From: Planctomycetota bacterium
GTDB taxonomy: Bacteria > Planctomycetota > Phycisphaerae > UBA1845 > PWPN01
Assembly (NCBI GenBank): GCA_029550525.1
Contig: JAKPHF010000077.1
Coordinates: 488,683 to 552,682, forward strand
Direction of reading: 5' to 3'
DNA length: 64,000 nt
The notes beneath the pieces are model-generated. The model worked only from the letters and a program-made list of their open reading frames with translations, searched no databases and was not told the DNA's origin. The position numbers were made by a program, and so were the translations under genes. Shown here in pieces: positions 52,407-63,248 of the stretch (positions within the stretch are counted from its first letter, which is position 1; every line of letters begins with the position of its first letter).

Positions 52407-54401
52407 TTATCCCAACTTCCAGATCAGCAGAGCCAGCAGCGTGAAGGCAATGTACAACACGTAGATCTGAACCCGGCCGTGCTGCAGCCAGCGAAGCTTC
52501 GCAAGCAGCCACGCCAGCCCTCTGAACACGGGGCTGTACAAACGTTCGCGGCAGACGTCCTCCGTGCGCGTCGCCAGTGATGCCGACGCGGGGAAGTATC
52601 CGTCCGGCGGAGAGAGCGTTTCACGCGTTCCCAGGAACAGGCGAAAACACGCCGTCAACGGCTGCGCGAACGACGAGGCGGTGTACTGCATCCGGGCCGT
52701 AGGCCGGGCGTAGCCGCAACCCCACGTGACGGTGGTCGTGACCGGTCGTTTGCTCAGCAATCGACGACCCAGCATGACCAGGCCCGTTGCGAGCGCCAGC
52801 AGGACCAGGCTCGATATCGCCACGGTGAAGAGCCAGGACTGTGGACCCATCATGGCGGCTCTGACCTGGGGTTCGGGCAGGCCGCTGACTCGTGCGATCG
52901 CCGGTGTCAGCACGCCGAACACCATCGGTGCGAGCAAGCTGAGCGCTACACAGCACGCCGCCAGGATCAGCATGGGCGCCCGCATCCGCCACCCGCACTC
53001 ATGGGCATGGGCGGCAGACTCCGATCGGCTCTCGCCCAGAAACGCGATTCCGAACGCCCGCGTGAAACACGCCAGGGCCAGGCCGCCGATCAGGGCCAGC
53101 CCCGCCAGCACGCCCACCGGCAAGAGCACGTACGCCGGATCGATGGATCGAGCGCCTTGCAACGCACCGAGGTAGACCAGCAATTCGCTGACAAAGCCGT
53201 TGAGCGGCGGCAGTCCACAGATCGCCACGGAGCCGACGAGAAACGTCCAGCCGGACCAGGGCATGCGTTTCAGCAATCCGCCGAGAAGCTCGACGTTACG
53301 AGTCCCCGTGCCGTGGGCGACGGCACCGGCGCCCAGGAATAGCAGCCCCTTGAAACAGGCGTGATTCAGTACGTGCAGCAGTCCGCCACCGAACCCCAGA
53401 ACCGCCATCGGCGTGGAGCCCAGGCTCACGCCCAGCAAGCCGATGCCCAACGCCATGGCGATGATCCCCACATTCTCGACGCTGCTGTAGGCCAGCACCC
53501 GTTTCAGATCGGTCTGGGCCAGCGCGAACAGCACACCCAGGATGCCGGAGACCAGGCCGATGCCGATGAGCACACAGCCCCACCACGCGGGTGGCGGCCC
53601 GAGGAACGTCAAAACCCGCAGCAACCCGTACAGCCCGGTCTTGATCATCACCCCGGACATGATCGCGGACACATGGCTGGGGGCTGCCGGGTGCGCCTCG
53701 GGCAGCCACACGTGGAAGGGCATGAAGCCCGCTTTGGTGCCGAAGCCGATCAGCACCAAAATGAACACCGCGCCGTCGCGAACCGTCGCGGCGCGATCCG
53801 CCCCGGCCAAGGCGGCAAAATGCATGGATTCGGAGCCGGTGCTCAGTAGCACGAACGCCGCCAGCAGGCACGATGTGCCCAGATGGGTAGCCACCAGGTA
53901 GGTCCATCCCGCCCGCCGGACTTCCGCGCGCTCATGCTCGAACGTCACCAGGAAAAACGAGCTGAGCGACATGACCTCCCAGGCCACGAGGAACAGAACT
54001 GCGTTTCGCGCGATGACCAGCAGCACCATACTGCCGACCAGCAGGCCGAACATGAACCAAGCCGGACCGAGCGGCTTGCGGCCCGCATAGGTCTGCAGGT
54101 ACTCCGTTCCGTAAACCGCGGCGAGCCCGCACAGCAGCAGAATCGGCAGAAGGAAGAAGGCGGAGAGGGTGTCCAGTCCGATCGTGAACGAGCCAAAGGG
54201 GACCGGCCAAGGCATGGAAAACGAGGTAATACGGTCACCGGCGAGCACGCCGATCACGGGTATCAGCGCCATGCCGCAGCCGATCGCCGCGCTGCAGCCG
54301 CCCAGCCGGCTCGCCCAGCGCGGCCGGTCCGCGACCACCAACGCCGCCAGTCCGCCTGCCGCGGCGATCCCCGCACCCGCCAAAACCAGCGTGATGTTCA
54401 T
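52407..54401 (-). CDS. hyfB: Antiporter-like membrane subunit (HyfB/NuoL-like)
   Basis: A 664-residue polytopic protein, the largest membrane subunit. It has FLVAWEVMSLSSFFLVTFEH with the conserved Glu, FGTKAGFMPFHVWLPEAHP, APSHVSAIMSGVMIKTGLYG with the Lys, YSSVENVGIIAMALG and LNHACFKGLLFLGAGAVAH, then a C-terminal extension with further helices. Its start overlaps the stop of the HTH-EIIA regulator (ATGA). Confidence 0.93.
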   Translation of the reverse strand: MNITLVLAGAGIAAAGGLAALVVADRPRWASRLGGCSAAIGCGMALIPVIGVLAGDRITSFSMPWPVPFGSFTIGLDTLSAFFLLPILLLCGLAAVYGTEYLQTYAGRKPLGPAWFMFGLLVGSMVLLVIARNAVLFLVAWEVMSLSSFFLVTFEHERAEVRRAGWTYLVATHLGTSCLLAAFVLLSTGSESMHFAALAGADRAATVRDGAVFILVLIGFGTKAGFMPFHVWLPEAHPAAPSHVSAIMSGVMIKTGLYGLLRVLTFLGPPPAWWGCVLIGIGLVSGILGVLFALAQTDLKRVLAYSSVENVGIIAMALGIGLLGVSLGSTPMAVLGFGGGLLHVLNHACFKGLLFLGAGAVAHGTGTRNVELLGGLLKRMPWSGWTFLVGSVAICGLPPLNGFVSELLVYLGALQGARSIDPAYVLLPVGVLAGLALIGGLALACFTRAFGIAFLGESRSESAAHAHECGWRMRAPMLILAACCVALSLLAPMVFGVLTPAIARVSGLPEPQVRAAMMGPQSWLFTVAISSLVLLALATGLVMLGRRLLSKRPVTTTVTWGCGYARPTARMQYTASSFAQPLTACFRLFLGTRETLSPPDGYFPASASLATRTEDVCRERLYSPVFRGLAWLLAKLRWLQHGRVQIYVLYIAFTLLALLIWKLG

Positions 54402-55117
54402 GAGGTCTGACCACCAGCGGAAGATACCGCGTTAGCTGTGACGGCCAGCTTCGATTCGATCCGCTGGACCTCGGCCAGGATAGTCTCGCGAGGCCCCTGC
54501 TCCTTCAACACCTGCTTGAAGGAGGGCTCACGTAGAGCGAACGACAACAGCGACAGCATCCGCAGATGCGAGCGAACCGTCGGGCTGATGAGCGTGAACA
54601 GTACGTGCACCGGCTGGCCGTCGATCGCCCCAAAGTCGATCGGGTGCTCGAGGAAACAAAGCGCCACCGTCGGTTGCGTCACGTGCAGCACCACCGGGTT
54701 GCGCACGTGGGGGATGGCGATCCCGTCGCCGATCCCCGTCGAGCCCAGCGACTCGCGGGCCAGGAGCACCTGGTAGAGGTACTCGCGGTCCACATCCTCG
54801 GGCAGTCGGAGCATTTCGACCACCGACTTGAGCGCCGACTGTTTGTCGCCGCCCTCCACGCGATAGAAGATCCCGCCCGCCCGCAGTGCGTCCGACAGCC
54901 GAACGGTGGCTTCCAGGCCCGCGCTTTCGGGCTCGGCGAAAGCCTCGGCCGAGACGTTCAGTCGTCGGGAGGTCGCCCATTCTAGTAGTTCCGTTCGGTT
55001 GAACCGAAACTGGTCGCCGATGCGGTAGGCCGGCAGTGTGCCCTGGCCGATCCATCGATAGATGGTCCGCTCCGACACGGTTAGCAGTTTGGCGGCGTCC
55101 CTGACTCCGAGATTCAT
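54398..55117 (-). CDS. Fused helix-turn-helix / PTS EIIA-like regulator
   Basis: A 239-residue protein. Residues 1-50 are an excisionase/MerR-like HTH (VRDAAKLLTVSERTIYRWIG, then LPAYRIGDQFRF). Residues about 75-225 are a fructose/mannitol or Ntr-type EIIA domain, with the phospho-His at His137 in GDGIAIPHVRNP. It is the first gene of the hyf-hyp cluster, coupled to hyfB by ATGA. It could sense PTS phosphorylation state and control its own operon. Fusion of EIIA to this HTH type is known in planctomycetes and relatives, but its role is unclear. The frame is open for 13 more codons upstream. Confidence 0.85.
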   Translation of the reverse strand: MNLGVRDAAKLLTVSERTIYRWIGQGTLPAYRIGDQFRFNRTELLEWATSRRLNVSAEAFAEPESAGLEATVRLSDALRAGGIFYRVEGGDKQSALKSVVEMLRLPEDVDREYLYQVLLARESLGSTGIGDGIAIPHVRNPVVLHVTQPTVALCFLEHPIDFGAIDGQPVHVLFTLISPTVRSHLRMLSLLSFALREPSFKQVLKEQGPRETILAEVQRIESKLAVTANAVSSAGGQTS

Positions 55118-55138
55118 CGCGTTAATGCCCTGCCATCT

Positions 55139-55183
55139 ATGACTAAACCGTGACAACTTATGACAAAGCTAATCGAATGTCAA
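55139..55183 (-). promoter_or_regulatory. Promoter and repeated operator of the hyf-hyp operon
   Basis: On the minus strand, a perfect -35 TTGACA (55178-55183), 17 bases, then a weak -10 TAAGTT (55155-55160). Three TTGTCA-like words, written as TGACAAA (55161), TGACAAC (55151) and TGACTAA (55140) on the plus strand, are spaced 10-11 bases, one helical turn. They overlap and follow the -10. The -35 word itself is an inverted partner (TGTCAA). This looks like a site for cooperative binding, perhaps by the HTH-EIIA protein. Confidence 0.55.
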
Positions 55184-55251
55184 CGGAAGTCAGGATATGG
55201 CCATTAACGTCGCCACCGGCGTCCTGGGCCCGGGCTCGCAGCAGATTGGGA

Positions 55252-57240
<1,989 letters not shown>

Positions 57241-57730
57241 GCAGCCACTCCTTTTTGCAAAGCTATCGGCAGTCAGCATTCAGCTATCAGCAAGCGCGGA
57301 ACTCATGGCCCACAGCCCTGTTGTACGGTCGGGGGCAGATCGACCCATGCCATTGTAGAACTCACGTCCGCCGCCGGCGGCAGAGAAGCTGACTCAGAAT
57401 GTGAGGCGACGTTGCGAGTTCGTGCGCTCGTGTCGCGTCCTTGCGCGAATCTGTGGACGCCTCTTCCTGTCCCGCGAACTGGACATGGGACGTCACTCAG
57501 GATTCAGTGCGAGCGAAAGGTATACGCGCATGGACCGCCTGCCGGGAACAGATCGGAGCCCCGGCATCCAGGCAGGACAGATGTCATTCGAAGGTGTGGT
57601 GACAGATGCCTGAACGTTCCCGCATTTTCGCAAGAATGATGCTTGGATTCAACTGCCTGTCATATACTAAAGCACGACTGGCGCGCCGGGCGAGCGAGGC
57701 GCCAGACGTCGCTGTGTGAGGAGGGATCTC
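57241..57730. other. Intergenic region between acs and the cytochrome gene
   Basis: 490 bases without a convincing gene. It contains AGCTATCAGC-type low-complexity words next to acs. A possible -10 (TATACT) lies at about 57663 before the cytochrome gene, without a good -35. Confidence 0.4.
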
Positions 57731-58198
57731 ATGACCGCTTTTCGCCTGGGATGGGTTGGGATCGCCTGCTTGCTGGTCGTCTCCTGTGCTACCGACGAAG
57801 ATCGTCGGTGGCGAAGTTCACAGGCTCACGCGCTGCATTCACGGCAACTCCAGGCCACCATGGGCAGTCTGGAGCGGCATGTCCGAGGCTGGTCCGGCGA
57901 GATCGCTCGGCTCCAGGCCGGACCGACCGCTGAACAGTACGAACAGGCCGCCGAGGCCGCCAACCGGCTTGCCAATGCCGCACACGCCATCGGCGAAGCA
58001 GTGCCCGAGAACGTGCTGAGCGGACCCGAGCGGCAGGCGTTTCTCCGGCTGGTAGCCCAACTCGAATCGCAGGCCCGGGGGCTGGCCAATAGCGCGACTG
58101 CTCGCGATGGCGCTGGGATGGAGGCGTCGTTCACTCGGCTGCGGACCACCTGCAACGAGTGTCACGCTCGCTTCCGGGACGTCGCTGGCACGCTGTGA
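57731..58198 (+). CDS. Lipoprotein cytochrome c'-like protein
   Basis: A 155-residue protein with a lipobox LVVSC (Cys19) and a mostly helical body. The single heme motif CNECH is at 141-145, close to the C-terminus, as in cytochrome c'. Cytochrome c' proteins bind NO or CO and help resist nitrosative stress; anchoring in the membrane as a lipoprotein is unusual but known. GAGGAGGG precedes the ATG at 57731. It converges with the next gene. NO binding is inferred from fold and heme position only. Confidence 0.75.
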   Translation: MTAFRLGWVGIACLLVVSCATDEDRRWRSSQAHALHSRQLQATMGSLERHVRGWSGEIARLQAGPTAEQYEQAAEAANRLANAAHAIGEAVPENVLSGPERQAFLRLVAQLESQARGLANSATARDGAGMEASFTRLRTTCNECHARFRDVAGTL

Positions 58199-58201
58199 GC
58201 C

Positions 58202-58540
58202 TCACGCCGTCTGAGGCAGTCCGGGGTCGTGCTTGAGTTCATTCTCGACCACTGCCACGATGAGATCGAAGTAACGCTCGAGCCCGCACCGGTCCGCATC
58301 GCGCGTGACACAGCGTCCGCTCGCGTCCTGGCGGCAGGTCGCGCAGATCACCTCTCGAACCCGCTCCATGTACGGCTCGACCGAGTAATCGCGAATTCCT
58401 TCCACCACCGCGATGAGGTCGTCCAGCCGGCCGAAGAGCGGCCCCAGATCCAGCTTGCCGCCCGCACAGGCCTTCGCCGCTTCCGCCGCCTCGATCCGTT
58501 CCCGCAGCCGCTGCTCGATTCGACTTCGTAGTGTGCTCAT
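58202..58540 (-). CDS. Small cysteine-containing hypothetical protein
   Basis: A 112-residue protein of unknown function. The first half is helical and charged (SRIEQRLRERIEAAEAAK). The second has EVICATCRQDASGRCVTRDADRCGL: four cysteines that could bind a metal or cluster (CATC, C, C). I start at the ATG at 58540; the frame is open upstream. It ends three bases after the cytochrome stop, convergent. Confidence 0.6.
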   Translation of the reverse strand: MSTLRSRIEQRLRERIEAAEAAKACAGGKLDLGPLFGRLDDLIAVVEGIRDYSVEPYMERVREVICATCRQDASGRCVTRDADRCGLERYFDLIVAVVENELKHDPGLPQTA

Positions 58541-59258
58541 GTCGCCGATTACACCAGAACCGGCGAGATCTTTCCAGCTCACTCGCCGGCGCGGAGCGCG
58601 CCGCCCCCGCTGTTCCGCGACGAACCGAGTACCGAAAGTTGGGGGGCCGGCATCTTGCCCGCCTCTGACCGGGCAGCACGATCCTGGCAAGATCACGGTT
58701 CATCCACAATTGCTGACCGGTTGTCCTTCTGAATCTCGACCACGGATCAGCGTCCTGAAGCGGGCGAATGTCACTCAACCGCGCAGGCAGAATTCGATCT
58801 GGGTTTCCTCTGTTTGCTCCTGTTGAACACCTATGGGGCTGGCCGGTGCGGGCGGAGAAAGCCGACAGGAGGCAACAGAGATAACAGAGAACCGCATGTC
58901 CGCAGATTGCCGCAGAAGGCCGCAGATTTTGAGCGGAATCGTTCATCTTTCCATCCTCCTCATCCGTGGCATCGGTGCAATCCGCGTTTCCATCTTTTCC
59001 ACGGTGGGGCAGACCACGGATGACGCCGGTGGGCACGGATGAAAAGAAAGGAGCTTCGAGAACAACGATCTTATGGACTATTCGATCGAGACAGCTGAAA
59101 AGAACGGAATCGTCCCGTCGAAATCAGAATCGAACTTGCCCAGGAACGGACTCTCTATCGACTGCTACCGGAGGGCTGTCGGAAGGCCTGCAAGGGAGGG
59201 GGGCATCCGACCCGCGACCAAGGTACCGTCCCGGAGGCGGAAATTCTATAATAGCGGC
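58541..59258. other. Intergenic region with dispersed repeats
   Basis: About 720 bases without a convincing gene. It holds GGCGCGGAGCGCGCCGCC (about 58589), a degenerate GGCATCTTGCCCGCC element (about 58650), and the repeated words GGAGGCAACAGAGA (58868-58881) and GCATGTCCGCAGATT (58894-58908). A perfect TATAAT lies at 59247-59252 just before the next gene. The kinase frame is open from an ATG at 59073. Confidence 0.5.
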
Positions 59259-60443
59259 GTGGACAGTGCGTTCTTCATCGATCTGAAGTTGCGAATCGGC
59301 TTTGACGGACTGGATGCCGACAACCTGCACTCGCTCCGCGAGGTCGTCGAGCCGGCGGTCGCAGAGGTGAGCGACCACTTTCACGAGTGGTTGTTTCGCG
59401 ATCCCTCCGCGCGGGCTGTCTTTACCGGCGGCCCTGCCCAGATGGAGAAGCAGCGCCGGGTGTTTGCCGACTGGGTGCGCGACCTGTTCAACGGCGCCTA
59501 TGACTTCGAGTACTTTCAACGGCGGATCGACATCGGTCGCACACACGTCCGCGTGGGCATGCCCCAGCACTACATGTTCACGTCGATGCAGGTGGTATGG
59601 CAGAAACTGCAAGAAGTCATCCGCCGGTCCGGCACGCCCAACGCCGAAGCCAAGCTGGACTCGCTCCACCGGCTGCTGGTCCTCGAGACCGCCGTCATGC
59701 TCGAGTCGTACAAGGACCACTACTCCCAGAGGCTGCGCGAGGAGGAGCGGACGGTCGCCGAGGAGCGCCTCACGCAGTCCGAACACCTGGCCCAGATCGG
59801 CCAATTGGCCGCCTCTCTCGCCCACGAGATCAAGAATCCGCTGGCGGGCATCAGTGGTGCCATCCAAGTCCTGCGCGACCAGATGGACGGCGACGATCCG
59901 CGCCAGTCGGTGATCCGCGAGATCCTCGGCCAGATCAACCGGCTCGATGCCACCGTTAAGGATCTGCTGGTCTACGCCCGGCCGCGGCCGCCCGAGTTTC
60001 GGCCGTGCGACCTGGTGGCCACCACGCACCGGGTGGTCAAGCTGACCCGTGAGGCGGTGAGCCTGCGGAACGTCCCCATTGCCGTGCACGCCGAGTCCCA
60101 GGTGCCGCCTGTGCCCGTGGACCCGCGCCAGATCGAGCAGTTGATCATGAACTTGGTGCTCAACGCCGCTCACGCCTGCAAGATGGGCGGGCGCATTGAC
60201 GTCTATATATCCTCCGTGGATCGCACGGCCGTGCTCGAAGTCGTGGACCAGGGGGTGGGCATGACGCCCGAGGTGCGGGAGCGGGCCTTCGAGCCGTTCT
60301 TCACCACCCGTGCCAAGGGCACCGGGCTGGGCCTGCCCATCTGCCGCAAGATCGTGGAAGCGCACAAGGGAACGATTACACTACACAGTGAACCGGGCAA
60401 GGGCACGACTGTACGTGTGGAACTGCCCCAGACGTGGGCATAG
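59259..60443 (+). CDS. Globin-coupled sensor histidine kinase
   Basis: A 394-residue soluble kinase. Residues about 12-155 are a protoglobin-like sensor (FDGLDADNLHSLREVVEP, VSDHFHEWLFRDPSARAVF). The proximal heme ligand is probably His96 in IGRTHVRVGMPQHYMF. A HisKA domain follows with SLAHEIKNPLAG (His189), then a HATPase with NLVLNAAHACKMGG, DQGVGM and KGTGLGLPICRKIVEAH. It would sense O2, NO or CO and phosphorylate the adjacent NtrC-type regulator. I start at the GTG at 59259, where globin similarity begins. An ATG at 59073 in the same frame adds 62 residues that do not look conserved. Confidence 0.88.
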   Translation: MDSAFFIDLKLRIGFDGLDADNLHSLREVVEPAVAEVSDHFHEWLFRDPSARAVFTGGPAQMEKQRRVFADWVRDLFNGAYDFEYFQRRIDIGRTHVRVGMPQHYMFTSMQVVWQKLQEVIRRSGTPNAEAKLDSLHRLLVLETAVMLESYKDHYSQRLREEERTVAEERLTQSEHLAQIGQLAASLAHEIKNPLAGISGAIQVLRDQMDGDDPRQSVIREILGQINRLDATVKDLLVYARPRPPEFRPCDLVATTHRVVKLTREAVSLRNVPIAVHAESQVPPVPVDPRQIEQLIMNLVLNAAHACKMGGRIDVYISSVDRTAVLEVVDQGVGMTPEVRERAFEPFFTTRAKGTGLGLPICRKIVEAHKGTITLHSEPGKGTTVRVELPQTWA

Positions 60444-60549
60444 AGAATGACGAAATCAGAATGACGAATGACGAATACCCTTCGGAGAAAGCGCGTATTT
60501 GGCATCGTCTGGCTCATAGCTTATAGCTCATAGTTCACAGCTTCTTCTT

Positions 60550-61914
60550 ATGAACATTCGCGTACTCATCATCGAAGACGAAAGCCTCATTCGTTGGTCG
60601 CTGCAGCAGAAGTTTCAACAGCGCGGCTACGAAGTGACCGAAGCCGAGAACGGCGAGGCCGCCCTCGAGGCCCTCCAGGCCGGCGAGTACGACCTGATCA
60701 TGCTCGACTACAAGCTGCCCGACATGACCGGGCTGGACATCCTTCGCCGTATGCGCGACATGGGCAAGGAGACCGTGGTCATCATGATCACCGCGTTCAG
60801 CAACATCGAGGACGCGGTCGAGGCCATCAAGCTGGGGGCCTTCGACTACGTGGCCAAGCCTTTCCAGATGGACCAGTTGCTCATCACCGTGGACAAGGCC
60901 CTGGAAACCACCCAATTGCGGCGACAGGTCCGCGAGCTCCGCAGCCGGCTCCAGCATGAGTTCGGCTTCGACCGCATCATCGGCCAGCACCCGAGCATGC
61001 TGCAGCTGTTCGACGTCATCAACAGTGTGGCCCGCTCCAGCAGCTCGACCGTCTTCCTCCGCGGCGAGACCGGCACGGGCAAGGACCTTGTCGCCGGCGT
61101 CATTCATTACAACTCCGACCGGGCCCCCAAGCCCTTCATGAACATCACGTGCACGGCCATCTCCGAAACGCTGCTGGAAAGCGAATTGTTCGGCCACGAA
61201 AAGGGCGCTTTCACCGACGCGCGAGCCCAGAAGAAGGGCCTTTTCGAACTCGCCGACGGCGGCACCGTGTTCCTCGACGAAGTAGGCGACATGTCGCCTA
61301 CGTTGCAGGCCAAGCTGCTGCATTTCCTCGAAAACCGCAGGTTCCGCCGCATCGGCGGGTCCACGGAGATATCCGTGGATGTCCGCGTCATTGCCGCGAC
61401 CAACCGCGATATCGAGGAGGCCATCAAGGCCGGTCAGTTCCGCAAGGATCTGCTCTACCGGCTTAACGTTGTGCCGATATTTCTGCCTCCCCTGCGCGAG
61501 CGGGGCGATGACGTGCGGCTCCTGGCCGACCATTTCGTCAGCATCTACTCGCGCGAGTTCAAGAAGCCCATCACCGCCGTGCAGCCCGAAGCCTACGCCA
61601 AGCTGGCCGGCTATGGCTGGCCCGGCAACGTCCGCGAGTTGCGAAACGTCATCGAGCGGGCGGTGCTGCTTTGCAAAGAGGATGTGCTCAAGCCCGCCGA
61701 TATCGTCCTCGGCTCGGGTCAGACCGCCTCCGTCGAGGACACGCTCGCGGGTCTCGATCTGCCCCCCGGCGGCCTGGACTTCGATCAGCTCGAAAACAAG
61801 ATGCTCCGCCAGGCGCTCGCTCGTGCCGCCGGCAACCAGACCAAGGCCGCCAAGCTGCTCAACCTTTCCCGCGACACCTTCCGCTACCGCCTCGAAAAAC
61901 ACAATTTGCTCTGA
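60550..61914 (+). CDS. NtrC-family sigma-54 response regulator
   Basis: A 454-residue activator. Receiver domain at 1-120 (VLIIEDESLIRWSL; phospho-Asp53 in MLDYKLPDMTG), AAA+ domain at about 138-370 with Walker A GETGTGKDLVAG, the sigma-54 contact ESELFGHEKGAFTDA, Walker B GGTVFLDEVGDM and YRLNVVPIFLPPLRER. A Fis-type HTH closes it (NQTKAAKLLNLSRDTFRYRLEKH). It is 106 bases downstream of the globin-coupled kinase and almost certainly its partner. The targets would be sigma-54 promoters; none was identified here. Confidence 0.96.
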   Translation: MNIRVLIIEDESLIRWSLQQKFQQRGYEVTEAENGEAALEALQAGEYDLIMLDYKLPDMTGLDILRRMRDMGKETVVIMITAFSNIEDAVEAIKLGAFDYVAKPFQMDQLLITVDKALETTQLRRQVRELRSRLQHEFGFDRIIGQHPSMLQLFDVINSVARSSSSTVFLRGETGTGKDLVAGVIHYNSDRAPKPFMNITCTAISETLLESELFGHEKGAFTDARAQKKGLFELADGGTVFLDEVGDMSPTLQAKLLHFLENRRFRRIGGSTEISVDVRVIAATNRDIEEAIKAGQFRKDLLYRLNVVPIFLPPLRERGDDVRLLADHFVSIYSREFKKPITAVQPEAYAKLAGYGWPGNVRELRNVIERAVLLCKEDVLKPADIVLGSGQTASVEDTLAGLDLPPGGLDFDQLENKMLRQALARAAGNQTKAAKLLNLSRDTFRYRLEKHNLL

Positions 61915-62524
61915 AATCGTCACGTTGCCGGATTCCAGCTCTTCGGGTGGGCGGGCGTCCCGCCCGCCTCCAGCTGCGCGAGATACCGCGTCTCGTTCAA
62001 GTAACGGGCAAGGGACGTGTCGTGCGGCCAGGGCTGGCGGAATCCTCGTCCATCTTTCATGGCTCCATAGGGGCATAGGATGCAGGTCCTAGTAAAGATC
62101 TTGAAGGTGGCACGGCACGGATGATAGTGTGCACGCTAAGTTGTGTTGGTCAGTTCGATTCCGCCCCCAAGAATTATTGTTGAAATGGTTGTGTGCGAGT
62201 ATGCAGCGCGCGGGCGAGGCGTGCGGATGACGGGGGCCGAGCCCACGCAGAGAGCGCTACAAAGCAACGATGCACTGCTCAGGCACAAGATGGCGACGGG
62301 AAAAGAAACGGAGAGTTTCCAAGGCGTCCCGGCATGAGCCGTGCAGTTGCTGAAGCCTGTCGGCCGGCCTGCCCTTGCACTTCGCTCAGCCACGTCGTGA
62401 CACACACGGTAATGAACGATTGGAAAAATGCTTACGATACCAGGTCCGAGGAGGACGGGACGCAAAGCAAGGACTGCGCGGCAGATGGTGATCCGTGAGT
62501 CTGTCGTAGACAGGAGTGCCTCAG
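61915..62524. other. Gene-poor stretch of lower GC
   Basis: About 600 bases after the response regulator. It holds a GGGCGGGCGTCCCGCCCGCC palindrome at about 61947-61966. The remainder has a visibly lower GC content than its neighbours, with only short open frames and no ribosome sites I trust. It looks like decayed sequence. Confidence 0.4.
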
Positions 62525-62959
62525 ATGCATAGACACATGTGCTTCTAAGGCTACACGGGTGGGCTGATCCTGTTGTGGGCTGCTGCCGCGCTCGGAGCTG
62601 GGCTGAAAGACGACAGAGAACAGCAGTTGCAGCGCTTTCTGGCAGAGATTGCTGGACAGCGAGCTGAGTATACCCTTCGCCAGGCTGGCAAGCCTGTTCG
62701 ATACATGAAAATGAGCTTCGATCGAAAAAACGATCGAATGAACGCCACCGTTCATGTTGAGGAAGCAACCGGGCAGAACGTCGAAACGCCTGAGATCCAT
62801 ACGTATGTGCGTTCTGCGGATCGGAAGTGGTTTGCCACGCCGGAGTACGCCAAAGAAGAGCCCAGATCACAAATCGTGTCGCTCTGGAGGCGGGACCATG
62901 TATCAGGTGCAGTTGTTTGCCGTGTGTCCGATGCAACGCAACCGAGGGAAGGCCGGTAA
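62525..62959 (+). pseudogene. Small hypothetical protein interrupted by an early stop
   Basis: An ATG at 62525 with AGGAG eight bases upstream starts MHRHMCF, then TAA (62546-62548). The same frame continues with a signal-like stretch (GLILLWAAAALGAGL) and about 115 more codons of charged sequence (DDREQQLQRFLAEIAGQR, YMKMSFDRKNDRM), ending at 62959. If the TAA is an error or mutation, the product would be an exported protein of about 140 residues. No family recognised. Confidence 0.35.
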
Positions 62960-63248
62960 GGTGTGGCGGAAAGGCTCCAGAACGACGGCGGAATAAAGGG
63001 CTGATTGTGCCGGTCACCGGTCGAGTGCATGTTGTCTTGACTGCGGTGGTTCGCAGCGGCACGAATCGAAGTGTGACTCGGGTGGGACGGTCGTTCCGCG
63101 CGAATGTCAAGAGTGTCGCATATAGGTCAAGATGTGGTCCGCCAATTCGAAGCGACTTGCCGCCGGCGTGTTTCCTGGGCAGAATGGGAACGCGTTATTC
63201 TTGCCATTATCATTCATGACGTCATCCCTTTCCACAGGAGGCTTGCAG

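Noticed and set aside
59073..59258. N-terminal 62-residue extension of the globin-coupled kinase
   Set aside because: The in-frame ATG at 59073 has no ribosome site at a suitable distance and the added residues are low in structure; globin similarity begins only after the GTG at 59259. Kept as an alternative start.
62136..63110. 324-codon minus-strand open frame in the low-GC region
   Set aside because: Rich in Ser, Arg, Thr and Cys with no domain and no ribosome site; more likely chance in decayed DNA.
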